A stretch of 64,000 nt of DNA, from the NCBI RefSeq assembly GCF_040605635.1, contig NZ_JBEXDG010000053.1, positions 1 through 64,000 on the forward strand. Reading direction: 5' to 3'. The stretch's first letter is position 1; every line of letters starts with the position of its first letter. The stretch is from Dactylosporangium sp040605635 (GTDB lineage: Bacteria > Actinomycetota > Actinomycetes > Mycobacteriales > Micromonosporaceae). A program made the position numbers and the translations under genes. Below the pieces are notes generated by a model. The model saw only the letters and a program-made list of their open reading frames with translations. It was not told the origin of the DNA and searched no databases. Positions 50,801 to 62,000 of the stretch are shown here, piece after piece.

Positions 50801-53800
50801 GGTCGACGGGCATGAACGCCGCCCCGGCCTTGCCGGCGGCGAACGCGGCGGCGACGAGCCCGGCGCCGCGGGGCACGGCCAGGGCGACCAGGCCGTCGCG
50901 TCCCGCGCCGAGGGCGTGCAGGCGGGCGGCGAGCCGGGTCGCCCACGCGTCCAGCTCGGCGTAGGTGACCGGTCCGTCCGCGCCGTCGAGGGCGACGGCG
51001 TCCGGGGTCCGCCGGGCCTGCGCCTCGACCAGCGCCGGCAGCGTCTGCGGCCCGTCGGGGGCGGGAGCCGGCAGGGTCCTTCCGGCGGGCCAGGTGTGCA
51101 GGACGAGGTCGCGTTCGGTGTCGTCCATGACGTCGAGGTCGGCGCAGCGCACGTCCGGGTCGGCGGCCACGGCGGCGAGGACCCGCAGCAGGCGGGTGGT
51201 GAGCCGCTCCGCGTCCGCGGGCTCGAAGCGGTCGGTGCGGTAGCGCAGGTCGGCGCGGATGCCGGCGCACCCGCCGTCGGCGGTGAACCGCTCCCGCAGC
51301 ACCAGCACCAGGTCGAACGTCGAGGTCGTCGCGGCGACGGGCTCCTCGGCGATCCGCAGCCCGGGCAGCTCCGCGTGGACCTGTTCGGTGCCGTCGGCGA
51401 CCAGCATCACCTGGAAGAACGGGCTGCGGCCCTCGACGCGGGGCGGGTTGAGCGCGAGGACGAGGTGCTCGAACGGCACGTCCTGGTTGGCGTACGCGGC
51501 GAGGTCGGTGTCGCGGACCCGGTCGAGCAGCTCCCGGAACGTGGGGTCGCCCGACGTGTCGGTGCGCAGCACCAGGGTGTTGACGAAGAACCCGACGAGG
51601 TCGTCGAGGGCCTCGTCGAGGCGGCCGGCGACGGGGCTGCCGATGGGGATGTCGGTGCCGGCGCCGAGGTTCGTGAGCAGTGCGGCGAGGGCGGCCTGCA
51701 CGACCATGAAGACGCTGCCGCGACCGGTTCTGGCCAGCCGCGCGAGGGCGGTGTGCAGCGCGGGCCCGACGGTGAAGCGCACGTCGGCGCCGTCGGCCTC
51801 GCCGGTCCCGCCGGTGCCGCTGCCGGGCAGTTCGAGGGCGTCGGGGGCGCCGGCCAGGGCGTCCCGCCAGTGGGCGACCTGCCGGCTCAGGACGCTGCCG
51901 GGGTCGGTCTCGGCGCCGAGAAGCCGCTGCTGCCAGAGGGTGTAGTCGGCGTACTGCACCGGCAGCGGCGCCCACGACGGTGGGTTGCCGTCGCGCCGGG
52001 CGGCGTAGGCGGTGGTGAGGTCGCGGGCCAGCGGCGCCACCGACCAGGCGTCGGCGGCGATGTGGTGCAGCACCGCCACGACGACATGCTCGTCGGTGCC
52101 GAGCGCGAACAGGTGCACCCGCAGCGGCAGGTCGGTGGTGAGGTCGAACGGCGCGCCCGCCGCGGCGGAAACGGCGGCCGGCAGGTCGCCCGGGTGGACG
52201 GACGAGGTCAGGAACGGGATCCGCACCGTGGCGGCGGACGCGACCTGCTGCACCGCGGTCCCGGCGACGGTGCGCACCGTCGTGCGCAGCGACTCGTGGC
52301 GGGTGACCACGTCGTGGAACGCGTCCCGCAGCGCGTCGCGGTCCAGGGGGCCGGTCAGGCGCAGCGCGAGGGGGATGTTGTACGTGGCGGCGGGCCCCTC
52401 GAACTCGTGCAGGAACCACAGCCGCTGCTGCGCCGGTGACAGCGTCACGGCCGCCGGGCGGTCGGCGGCGGCGGTCAGCGCGGGCCGGGTCGCGGCCGGC
52501 ATCGCGCCGGCTCCGGCGTCCCCGCCGGTTTCGAGGCCCGTTCCGAGGCTGGTTTCGAGGCTGTGGGCGATGGCGGCGATCGTCGGGGTCTCGAACAGCG
52601 CCCGGAGGCTCAGCTCCAGGCCCAGCGCGGTGCGGACCCGGCTGACCAGCCGCGTGGCGAGCAGCGAGTGCCCGCCGAGGGCGAAGAAGTCGTCCTCGAC
52701 GCCGATCCGCTCCCGGTCGAACACGTCGGACCACACGCCGGCGAGCCGCCGCTCCAGGTCGGTGCGGGGCGCGACGTAGGCGCGGCGGGCGATCTGGACG
52801 CCGTCGGTGCCGCGGGCCAGCAGCGCGGCCCGGTCGACCTTGCCGTTGCGGCTGACGGGCAGCGCGGCGTGCAGCACGTAGCCGTCGGGGACCATGTACC
52901 GCGGCAGCCGCCCGCCGAGCCGCTCGTGCCAGTCGGCGAGCTGCCCCTCCCCGGACGCACCGGACGCACCGGGTCCGCCGGGCCCGCCGGTGGCGACGTG
53001 CGCGACGAGGCGGTCGTCGCCGTCGGTGTCGCCGCGGTGCGGCAGGACGACGACCTCTGCGGCGCCGGTGACCGCGCGCAGCGCCGCCTCGACCTCGCCG
53101 AGCTCGATCCGGTAGCCGCGGATCTTCACCTGGTGGTCGCGGCGGCCGAGGTATTCGATGGTGAGCCCGTCCCCGCGGCGGCGGTAGCGGGCGAGGTCGC
53201 CGGTGCGGTACAGCCGGGCGCCGGGCACGCTCGCGTGCGGGTGCGGGACGAACGCCGCCGCGGTGAGGTCCGGCCGGCTGGCGTAGCCGCGGGCGAGGGC
53301 GCCGCCGACGTACAGCATGCCGGGCACGCCGGCGGGCACGGGCCGCAGGTCGTCGTCGAGCACGTACGCCTCGGCGTTCGGGTACGGCCCGCCGATGAGG
53401 CACAGCGCACCGCTGTCCTCGGCCCGGTCGTGGATGAGGTAGGTGCTGTCGATGGTGGCCTCGGTCAGGCCGTAGGAGTTGACGACCTCACCACTGGGGC
53501 CGAGCAGCTCCCGCAGCCGGACGAGGTCGTCGGCGTGCACCAGGTCGGAGCCGACGATCAGCGTCCGCAGCCCGTCGAGGCGGGCGCCGGTCGCGGCGGC
53601 GTGGTCGGCGAGGCGCCGGGCCACGAGGGGCACGAACTCGGCGCAGTCGACGGCTTCCCGCCGCAGCAGCGCGAGGAGGTGCTCCGGTTGCAGCAGCAGG
53701 TCGCGAGGGCACAGCACGAGCCGGGCGCCGTTGCACAGGGCGCGGACGAGGTCGCCGACGAAGACGTCGAAGCCGAAGTTGGCCATCTGCAGCACCGACG

Positions 53801-55880
53801 TGACCCGGCCCGGCAGCCGGTAGGCCTGGTCCCAGCCCTGCTGCACGGCCAGCAGCGCGTCGTCGGTGACCATGACGCCCTTGGGCCGGCCGGTCGACCC
53901 GGACGTGTAGATGACGTACGCGAGCCCGCCGGGGAGCCTTCTCAGGGGCGCGACATCGTCGGCTTCTCCGCCGGCTTCAAGGCGGTCCAGGCACACGCTG
54001 GTGCCGTCGAACTGTGCCGCCAGGGCGTCGGTGGTGACCGCGATCCGTACCCCGGCGTCGGCGACGACCGCGGCGCGGCGGGCCGCCGGCTGGTCCGGGT
54101 CGAGGGCGACGAACGCCGCCCCGGCCTTCCACACGCCGAGGACCGCGACGACCAGGTCGGCGCCGCGGGGCAGGAACACGCCGACGCGGTCCTCCGCCCC
54201 CACGCCTTCCCCGCGCAGCCGCGAGGCGAGCGCCGCCGCGCGGGTGTTCAGGTCCTCATAGGACAGTCGCTCGCCGCCGTGCACGACCGCGGTCGCCGCC
54301 GGGGTCGCCGCGGCCCGCGCCTCGAACAGCTCCAGGACATTGCGGGCGGCGACCGGCGGCGTCACGGCACCGCGCCCGGCGGCGAGCAGCTCCCGGCGCT
54401 GTGCAGGCGGGGTCAGTTCCAGGCCGTCGACGCGGTCGCCGGGCCGGGCGGTCAGGCCGCGCAGCACGTGCTCGTACATGGCCGCGAAGCCGTGCACGGT
54501 CCTGGCGTCGAACAGGGCGGTGTCGTATTCGAAGATGACGGTGAGGTCGCGGTCGACGACGAGCATGTCGACGAACAGGTCGACCTTCGCAACCGCCGCG
54601 GGCGGGGTCACGATGGAGGCGTGCAGCCCGGCCGGGTGCGGCACGGCCCGGGCCCGGTCGAGGTTGAAGAACGTCCGCAGCAGCGGCCCCGGCTCGGCGC
54701 CGCCGGTCCCGCCGCTTTCGCCGCGCAGCAGCTCGATGCTGAAGTCCGGGTGGCTGTAGGCACCGACGAGTGCCTGCTGCACGGCCCGGACCTGCTCGGC
54801 GAAGGTGGCGGCGCCGTCCCGGGCCAGCCGGATCGGCAGCACGGTGTTGCAGTGCCCGACGAGCACGTCCGCGCCGGGATGGTCGCGCTGCGCCACGGGG
54901 ATGCCGACGACGATGTCGTCCTCGCCGGTGAGCCGGTGCAGCAGGTGCGCGTACGCGGCGAACAGCACCGTGAACAGCGTCGTGCGCAGCTCCTTGGCCC
55001 GCGCGGCGGCGAGGTCGGCGACCGCGGGGTCCAGGGCCAGGTCGAGGCGGGCGGCCCGGCCGGCGCCGCGGGCGGGCCGGGGCCGGTCCAGCGGCAGCTG
55101 CAGCACCGGCCGCGGCCCGCGGAACCGTTCGGTCCAGTACGACGCCGCCGCCTGCCCGGCCGGGCCCTCGCGGCGGGCCGCCTGGCGGGCGACGTGGTCA
55201 CGGTAGGCCGGAGCGGGCACCAGTCCCGCTGAGACGCCGGTGCGCTGCTGCTCGTACAGGCGCAGCAGCTCGTCGAGGATGACCACGAACGACCATCCGT
55301 CCACGACGCTGTGGTGGACGAGCAGGTGCAGCTGATGGTGCCCGGGTCCGAGGCGCAGCAGGGCGGCGCGCAGCAGCGGCCCTCGCGTCAGGTCGAACGT
55401 CTCCTGCACCCGTCCTTCGAGCCACTCGGTGCGTCCTGCGCGCCCTGTGTCTCCCGTGCGTCCTGTGTGGACGTCGACGACGGGCAGGTCGACCGGCGTG
55501 TGCGGGAGCACCCGCTGCGAGGAGCCGTCGGCGGCGAAGACGGTGCGGAGGCTGTCGTGCCGCGCCACCACCGTGTCCAGCGCGTGCCGCAGCGTCCCGG
55601 GGTCGAGCGGCCCGGCCAGGTCCAGCAGCACGGTCTCGTTGTAGGCCCGCGAGGACGCGTCGCCGAGCTGGTCGAGGAACCAGATCTCCCGCTGCGTCGA
55701 CGACAGCGGATACGGCTCCCCGTTCGTCGGCGGCGGCTCGTGCACCACCGGCGCCACCGTCTCGGATCCGGTCTCGCTGATCAGCGCGTACACGTGGGCC
55801 ATGACCCTCGCGTGCACGTCCAGCAGCCGCTCGACCGATGCTTCCAGCTCCAACTGCGTCGTGTCGTCCGTCGGCCGCAC
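47892..55880 (-). CDS. NRPS: C-A-T-C-A-T-C
   Basis: A 2662-aa protein from a GTG. An N-terminal helix RLLDVHARVMAHVYALI (19-35) resembles the linker before the aminotransferase of the starter PKS. Domains: C1 (~58-490, HHSVVDGW), A1 (~520-1020), T1 (Ser near 1070, LGGHSL), C2 (~1140-1560, HHIAADAW), A2 (~1600-2100), T2 (Ser near 2143, LGGHSM), C3 (~2215-2650, HHIACDGW). The A1 specificity residues read D-V-G-E-I-G-S-I-D, the ornithine code of gramicidin S/tyrocidine synthetases. A2 reads D-P-L-R-L-G-L-V-E, which I cannot assign. No E, TE or R domain is present. The terminal C domain lacks its own A-T pair, so the module must be completed by another protein. It is likely the receiver of the beta-amino acyl starter. 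Confidence 0.93.
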   Translation of the reverse strand: MRPTDDTTQLELEASVERLLDVHARVMAHVYALISETGSETVAPVVHEPPPTNGEPYPLSSTQREIWFLDQLGDASSRAYNETVLLDLAGPLDPGTLRHALDTVVARHDSLRTVFAADGSSQRVLPHTPVDLPVVDVHTGRTGDTGRAGRTEWLEGRVQETFDLTRGPLLRAALLRLGPGHHQLHLLVHHSVVDGWSFVVILDELLRLYEQQRTGVSAGLVPAPAYRDHVARQAARREGPAGQAAASYWTERFRGPRPVLQLPLDRPRPARGAGRAARLDLALDPAVADLAAARAKELRTTLFTVLFAAYAHLLHRLTGEDDIVVGIPVAQRDHPGADVLVGHCNTVLPIRLARDGAATFAEQVRAVQQALVGAYSHPDFSIELLRGESGGTGGAEPGPLLRTFFNLDRARAVPHPAGLHASIVTPPAAVAKVDLFVDMLVVDRDLTVIFEYDTALFDARTVHGFAAMYEHVLRGLTARPGDRVDGLELTPPAQRRELLAAGRGAVTPPVAARNVLELFEARAAATPAATAVVHGGERLSYEDLNTRAAALASRLRGEGVGAEDRVGVFLPRGADLVVAVLGVWKAGAAFVALDPDQPAARRAAVVADAGVRIAVTTDALAAQFDGTSVCLDRLEAGGEADDVAPLRRLPGGLAYVIYTSGSTGRPKGVMVTDDALLAVQQGWDQAYRLPGRVTSVLQMANFGFDVFVGDLVRALCNGARLVLCPRDLLLQPEHLLALLRREAVDCAEFVPLVARRLADHAAATGARLDGLRTLIVGSDLVHADDLVRLRELLGPSGEVVNSYGLTEATIDSTYLIHDRAEDSGALCLIGGPYPNAEAYVLDDDLRPVPAGVPGMLYVGGALARGYASRPDLTAAAFVPHPHASVPGARLYRTGDLARYRRRGDGLTIEYLGRRDHQVKIRGYRIELGEVEAALRAVTGAAEVVVLPHRGDTDGDDRLVAHVATGGPGGPGASGASGEGQLADWHERLGGRLPRYMVPDGYVLHAALPVSRNGKVDRAALLARGTDGVQIARRAYVAPRTDLERRLAGVWSDVFDRERIGVEDDFFALGGHSLLATRLVSRVRTALGLELSLRALFETPTIAAIAHSLETSLGTGLETGGDAGAGAMPAATRPALTAAADRPAAVTLSPAQQRLWFLHEFEGPAATYNIPLALRLTGPLDRDALRDAFHDVVTRHESLRTTVRTVAGTAVQQVASAATVRIPFLTSSVHPGDLPAAVSAAAGAPFDLTTDLPLRVHLFALGTDEHVVVAVLHHIAADAWSVAPLARDLTTAYAARRDGNPPSWAPLPVQYADYTLWQQRLLGAETDPGSVLSRQVAHWRDALAGAPDALELPGSGTGGTGEADGADVRFTVGPALHTALARLARTGRGSVFMVVQAALAALLTNLGAGTDIPIGSPVAGRLDEALDDLVGFFVNTLVLRTDTSGDPTFRELLDRVRDTDLAAYANQDVPFEHLVLALNPPRVEGRSPFFQVMLVADGTEQVHAELPGLRIAEEPVAATTSTFDLVLVLRERFTADGGCAGIRADLRYRTDRFEPADAERLTTRLLRVLAAVAADPDVRCADLDVMDDTERDLVLHTWPAGRTLPAPAPDGPQTLPALVEAQARRTPDAVALDGADGPVTYAELDAWATRLAARLHALGAGRDGLVALAVPRGAGLVAAAFAAGKAGAAFMPVDLDAPKARIAQLLQDARPAVVVTDAAHRHLLPDVRIAMIDEDSDAGTLPAGAAPLPGDAAYLLFTSGSTGRPKGILVPHQAILNTLRWYLDEGLVTAADRVLFKTPITFDPSLLELFATLAAGATLVLAEPDGYRDPEYIARTVERFAVTSVRFVPTTMRQFLDVIDAGRCTTLRHILCGGEKLSAELAARCLDVLDLELVNLYGPTEAAVEATSWRARRGAVPARIPIGRPVANTRAYVLDERLRPVPPGAAGQLHLAGGGLAHGYLDRPDLTAAAFIPDPFGPPGGRLYRTGDLVRWSDDGELLFLRRVDTQVKLRGVRIELGEVTAALLDVPGVLDAAVLVRAVDGEPTLVGFVAHGDAPAPATAGVLKRLRAVLPAAMVPTRLVPMPALPLLASGKTDERTLATVPLQAVVTTYVAPRTTAEAAMLRLWEDVLARPGIGVEDDFFALGGHSMLATRLVARLRAESGVEVPVRAVFEAPTPAGLAAYVDGAAGSVRPPLVPGPRPDVVPLSFAQQRLWFLYRLTGPSATYNVPLTIRLTGALDVEAIAGALRDVVGRHESLRTTVIEVDGVAAQRIVPAAEARPDLTVVDCGPGSGQSLAGALAAAVDTAFRLEDDLPVRAWLLSAGPDEHVLSVVLHHIACDGWSMVPLATDLARAYAARVAGDRVRWEPLTAQYADYTLWQQRLLGSARDARSLLSRQTAYWRRALAKVPAELALPFDRPRPAAPTSAGGGVRFTVPAGVHDGMAVLARGHRASTFMVAQAAFAALLTRAGAGTDIPMGTPAAGRTDPALDDLVGFFVNTVVLRTDTSGDPAFADLLGRVRDADLDAYANQDVPFDHLVRALNPARSSSRHPLFQVMIVADDTDRDALELPGLRMRIEPTTSTTAKFDLNLMLRERIGPDGACLGVDGLLEYSADLFDDATVRRLADQYAALLAEVVADPETRCCRPLDVRDPRDASAKTVTAGE

Positions 55881-56058
55881 AGGTCCCCCGTCTCGATGGT
55901 GCCCGCGACTGACCGTAGGCGGCAGGTCCTAGCACAATCCTCAAACTTCACCGTCCGTGCCGATGTCCTGCGGCTCCTAACAAACTCACTAGTCGCGGTC
56001 GTGTTGCCTGTCAGCAGACGCGGCGTGACGACGCCCGCGCGCGACGGAGGGACCCCCG
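55881..56058. promoter_or_regulatory. Divergent promoter region of the two NRPS operons
   Basis: 178 bp between the two NRPS starts, locally AT-richer than the genes. It contains CTAGCACAATCCTCAA (55929-55944) and CTAACAAACTCACTAG (55977-55992), which share the frame CTAnCAnA and an A near the end and lie 49 bp and 67 bp from the respective starts. The NRPS2 ribosome site GGAGGG lies 7 nt before its ATG. Exact promoter elements cannot be fixed. Confidence 0.5.
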
Positions 56059-59000
56059 ATGAGCACCAGCACCAGCCCGGAGCGCCTGTCAACCGACGTG
56101 CGCAGCCTGGTGGAGCAGCGGCTGGCGCGACTCACCGCCGGGCCGCCCGCGCCGACGATCACGCCCGGCAGCGGTCCCCGTCCGGCGTCCCCCGCGCAGC
56201 AGCGGCTGCTGTTCCTGGAGCAGCTGAACCCCGGCACCCCGACGTATCACGTGATCTTCACGCTGCGGATCGACGGGCCGCTCGACGCCGACGCCCTGGA
56301 GCGGTCGTTACGCGGCGTCGAGGAGCGGCACGAGATCCTGCGCACGACGTACCGGCGGACGGACGCAGGGCAGGAGCAGGTGACCGGGCCGGTCAGCCTC
56401 CGGCTGCGGCGGGTGGACCTGCCCGGCGCCGACGACACCGCGCTGGACGAGCTGACCCGCGACGAATACCAGCGGCCGTTCGACCTACGGGAAGGGCCGG
56501 TGTGGCGAGCGGTGCTCGCCCGCACCGGCGACGACCGGCACCACCTGGTCCTCAGCCTGCACCACATCGCCTTCGACGGCTGGTCCGTCGACATCCTCGC
56601 CCGGGAGCTGTCCGCCGGGTACGCGGCCGAGCTGGGCGACGGCCCGGCACCGGCCCCGATTCGGTTGCAGTACGCCGACTACGCCGCCTGGCAGGTCCGC
56701 CGCCTCGCAGACGGTGGCTTCGACCGGCAGCTCGCCTACTGGAGCGGGCAGCTCGCCGACGCCGCCCAGCGCCTCGAGCTGCCGTCGCCGGGTCCCGGCG
56801 CCGCCGGCGCCACCGGCGGTGACCGGCTGAAGGCCAGGGTCGGCGCCGACGTCACCGCCGCGGTCCGGGCCCTCGCCCGCGCGCACAGCGCGACCCCGCA
56901 CGCGGTCATGCTGGCGGCGCTGCACGCGCTGCTGCACCGGTACAGCGGCCAGCGCGACATCCTCATCGGCACCCCCGTCGCGAACCGCGCGCTGCCGGAG
57001 GTGGAGCCGCTCATCGGCCTGTTCGTCAACACGGTCGTGGTCCGCGCCGACGTCGAGCCGCGGCTGCCGTTCGCGGAGCTGCTGGGGCGGGTCCGCGACG
57101 CGGCGACCGCCGCGCAGAGCAACCAGGACGTGCCGTTCGAGCAGGTCGTCGCGGCGCTGCCGCTGACCCGCGACACCGACGCGACCCCGCTGTTCCAGGT
57201 GGTGTTCGACTGGAACAGCTCCGCCGCCCGGACCGGCACCACGGTGCGGCTCGGCGCGGCCCGGATGACCCTCGTCGAGCGGTTCCGTCCGGACACCGCG
57301 AAGTTCGACCTCGTCGTCGCGGTCAGCGAGCACGCCGACGCGCTGGAGGTCGAGCTGGAGTACCGGCGCGACGTGTGGGACGAGCCCGCCGCCCGCCGCG
57401 CGATGCACCACTACCTGAACCTGCTCGGCGCCGCCGTCACCGACCCGCGGCTGCCCGTGGACCGGCTGCCGCTGCTGGAGGAGACCGAGCACGCGCTGGT
57501 CACCGAAGCCTGGCAGGGGCCGGTCCGGGTGCACACCGACCTGCCCGACCTCACCGCCCGGATCGCCGCCCGCCGCGACAGCGACGCGGTCGCGCTGGTC
57601 CAGAGCGGCCGCCAGGTCACCTACCGGGAGCTGATGACCCGCGTCGACCGGCTAGCCGCCCACCTGCGCGACGCCGGCGCCGCCCCCGACCGGCCCGTCG
57701 GCGTGCTGCTGCACCGGGGCATCGACATGATCGTCGCGATCGTCGCGATCGTGCGGTCCGGCGCACCCTACCTGCCGCTGGACCCGGACCACCCGGCAGA
57801 CCGCACCGTCACCGTCGTCCGGGACGCCGGCGCCGGACTCGTCGTCACCGACACCGCGCTGGCCGCGGTCCTCGACGGCACCGGCGCCCGTGCCGTGCGG
57901 GTCGACGCCGAGCGCGACCTGATCGCCGCCCGGCCCGAGCGGTGCCCGGACCCACGGATCGCCGGCGAGCACCTCGCCTACGTCTTCTACACGTCAGGGT
58001 CGACCGGGCGGCCCAAGGGCGTCATGGTCAGCCACCGCGCCGCCCACAACCAGGTGCACTGGCAGGTCGACCGCTTCGGCCTCGGCCCCGACGCGACCGT
58101 GCTGTTCAAGACCAACGTCACCTTCGACGACTCGGTCGTGGAGATCTTCGCCGCGCTCTGCAGCGGCGCCCGGCTGGTCATCGCCGAGCCCGGCGGCCAC
58201 CGCGACCCCGCCTATCTGCGCTCGCTGCTCGCTGCCGAGCAGGTCACCTACGTGCGGTTCGTGCCGACGATGCTCGCGGCGCTGCTGGCGTACGGCGGCG
58301 ACACCCCGCTGCCCGCGCTGCGGGTGGTGAAGAGCGCCGGCGAGGCCCTCACCCCCGAGCTGCGCGGCAGGTTCCTCACGTCGCTGGGCGCGGAACTGTA
58401 CAACGCGTACGGGCCGACGGAGACCGCCGTCAACGTCACCGCCGACCGGTGCCGCCTCGACGGGGACCCGCGGGTGCCGATCGGCGCCGCGACCACCAAC
58501 GTGCGCTGCTACGTGCTCGACGAGGCGCTACAGGTGCAGCCGGTCGGCGTGCCCGGCGAGCTGTGCATCGGCGGGGTGCAGCTGGCCCGCGGCTACCTCG
58601 GCCGGCCCGACCTGACCGCCGACAGGTTCGTGCCCGACCCCTACGGCCCGCCCGGCGGCAGGCTGTACCGCACCGGCGACCTCGTGCGGTGGCGCGCCGA
58701 CGGCCTCATCGACTTCCTCGACCGGGTCGACCGGCAGGTGAAGCTGCGCGGCTTCCGGGTCGAGCTCGGCGAGATCGAGTCGGTGCTCACCGCCCGGGTC
58801 CGGCACGCCGCCGTCGTCGCCCGCGACGACCGTCTCATCGCGTACGTGACCCCCGGCGACACCGTCCCGGACCCCACCGAGCTGCAGACCTGGCTGCGGT
58901 CGCGGCTGCCGGAGTACATGGTGCCGGCCGCGGTCATGGTGCTGCCGGCGCTGCCGCAGCTGTCCAGCGGCAAGGTCGACTACAAGCGGCTGCCGGACCC

Positions 59001-62000
59001 GCCGGACGTGACACCGGACCGCGCCGGGTACACCGCACCGGAGGGCGCCGCCGAGGAGGCCCTCGCGGCGCTGTGGTCGGAGGTCCTCGGCGTCGAGCGG
59101 GTCGGCCGCGACGACGACTTCTTCTCCCTCGGCGGCCACTCGATCCTCGCGGTGCGGCTGCTGTCGCGGGTGCAGCAGACCCTCGGCGTCGACGCGCCGC
59201 TGAAATGGGCGTTCGACGCGCCGACCCCCGCCCGGTTCGCCGAGCTGATGGAGCGCGCCGCGAGCACCGGGCCGCAGCTGCCCGCGGTCCCGGCCGCGAC
59301 CGGCCCGGTGCCGGAGCTGTCCGCCGCCGAGGCCGGCCTGTGGCTCGTTGACCAGCTCCACCCGGCCGACCCGTCCTACGTCGTGCCGGTCGTCAGCCGG
59401 CTGCGCGGCGCCCTGGACGCCGACGCCCTCGTCGCCGCGCTGACCGCGCTGCCGGCGCGGCACGACGCGCTGCGGACCACGTTCGTCACCGACGGCGGCG
59501 AACCCCGCCGGGTCGTCGCCGACCGGCTCGACCTCACCGTGCGCCGGCACGACCTGCGGGGGGTGGAGCCCGCGGTCCTGGACGACCTCATCGAGGAGGT
59601 CACCGGCACCGGGTTCGACCTGGCCGTCGCGCCGCTCATGCGGGCCGCGCTGATCACCGTCGCCGACGACGAGCACGTCCTCGCGCTCGCGTTCCACCAC
59701 GCCGTCGTCGATGCCTGGTCGATGAACGTCCTGCACGACGACCTCGTCACCGCCTACGAGGCCGCCGCCGCGGGCCGCCCCCAGCCGCCGGTCCCCGCCC
59801 GCCGCACCGCCGCGGACTACGCGCGCTGGCAGCGCGGCCTCACCGGCGGCGACCGGCTCGACGCCGAGCTCGCCTACTGGCGCACCCGGCTGCGGGACCT
59901 GCCCGCCGGTCCGGACCTGCCCGCCGACCGGCCCCGGCCGGTGACCCCGGACCCGGCCGGTTCCGCGCACCGCTTCACCGTCCCGGCCCCCGTCGCGACG
60001 GCGCTGCGCGACCTCGCCGGCGCCGAGGGCGGCACCCCGTTCATGGTGCTGCTCGCCGCGTACGTGACGCTGCTGCACCGCTGGACCGGCAGCGACGACG
60101 TGGTCCTGGCGATGCCGGTCGCCGACCGGGCCCGGCCGGAGCTGGAGCAGGTCGTCGGGATGCTGCTCAACACCGTGCTGCTGCGGGTCCGGGTGACCGG
60201 TGCCGCCACGTTCCGGGACCTCGTCCGCGACGTGCGGACCGCGGTCGTCGAGGCCTACGAGCACCGGCAGCTGCCCTTCGCCCGGCTCGTCGAGGCGCTG
60301 CGGCTGGACGCGGCGGCGGTCACCCGGTACACCGTCACCATCGACCAGACGCCGGCCGTGGCGACCCTCGCCGGTGGGGTGACGCTGCACCCCGAGCCGT
60401 TCGTCCCGTCGTCGGCGAAGGCCGAGCTCAACCTGTCCTTCGAGGACGGCCCCGACGGTTTGCAGGGTTCGCTGCTGTTCCAGACGGCCCGCTTCGACGC
60501 CGGCCGCGTGGCCCGCACCGCCGGGCACCTGCTGACGCTGCTCGCCGGTGCCGTCGCCGCCCCCGACACGCCGTTGCACCGCCTGGACCTGCTCGACCCG
60601 GCGCAGCGGGAGGCGCTCACCGGCGACGAGCCCGCCGACCGGCCGGCGCCGACGTGCCTGCACACGCTCGTCGACGACGAGATCATCCGCCGCCCGGACG
60701 CCGTCGCGGTCGGCCCGTTGACCTACCGGGAGCTCGGCGAACGCGCCGGCGACCTGGCCGCGCGGCTGCGCAGCGCCGGGGTGCGGGCCGGTCACGTCGT
60801 CGGCATCGCCCTGCCCCGCGGCGTCGACCAGGTCGTCGCGGTGCTCGCCGTGCTGCGGACCGGCGCCGCGTACGTCGCGCTCGACCTGCGCCACCCCGAA
60901 GCCCGGCGGGAGGCCGTCCTGCGCGACAGCGGCGCGCACAGCCTTGTCACCGGCCTTGTCACCGGCGGCCGCACCGACGGCGTCGCCGTGCACCGCCTCG
61001 ACCCCGCCGCGACCGCCCTGTCCGGCGACGGCCGGCCCAGACCACGGTCGGTGGCGTACCTCGCCTACACCTCCGGGTCGACGGGAACACCGAAGGGGGT
61101 CCGCACCCCGCACGCCGCCGCGGCCGGTTACCTCACCGAATACCTGCTGCCGACGTTCCGGCTCGGGCCCGCCGACACCGTCCTGCAGCTGCCGGCGCTC
61201 GCCTTCGACGCGTCCGTCCGGGACCTGATCGGTCCCCTGGCCGCCGGCGCGCGCGTCGTGCTGCTCGGCGACGAGCAGGCCACCGACGCGGCCGCCATCC
61301 TCGACGCGATCGACCGGGAGGGCGTCACCTGCCTGCTCAGCGTCGTGCCGACCCTGCTGCGGTCACTCCTCGCCGAGGCCGCCTCCCGGCCCGGCACCGG
61401 CGACCGGCTGCGGCTGATCCTCACCGCCGGGGAGGTCCTCGACCGGCACGACGCCGCCCGCGCCCGGACCCTGTTCGCGGGGCGGCCGGCGATCGTCAAC
61501 CAGTACGGGCCGACCGAGGCCACCATGACCACCACCTGGCACCCCGTGGACGCCGCATCCGGCGGGCACGGCGGCGCGCCGATCGGCGTCCCCGCGCCCG
61601 GCGCCCGGGTGTGGCTCGTCGACCGGGCCGGTGACCTCGCCGCCACCGGCGTGCCCGGCGAGGTGTGGATCGGCGGTGACCGGCTCGCCGACGGCTACCA
61701 CGGCCTGCCGGCGCTGACCGCGGCCCGCTTCGTGCCGGACCCGTTCTCGAGGGTTCCGGGGGCTCGCGCGTACCGGACCGGCGACACCGCGGTCCGCGAC
61801 GCCGACGGGGTGCTGCACTTCGTCGGCCGCGACGACGACCAGGTGAAGATCCGCGGCATCCGGGTCGAGCCCGGTGAGGTGGAGGCGGTCCTGCGCGGGC
61901 TGCCCGGCGTCGCCGAGGCCGCCGTCGTCGTCACCGGATCCCCGGCCCGCCTGGCCGCGTTCGTGGCGCCCGATGGTGTCGATGTCGCCGCGGTACAGGC

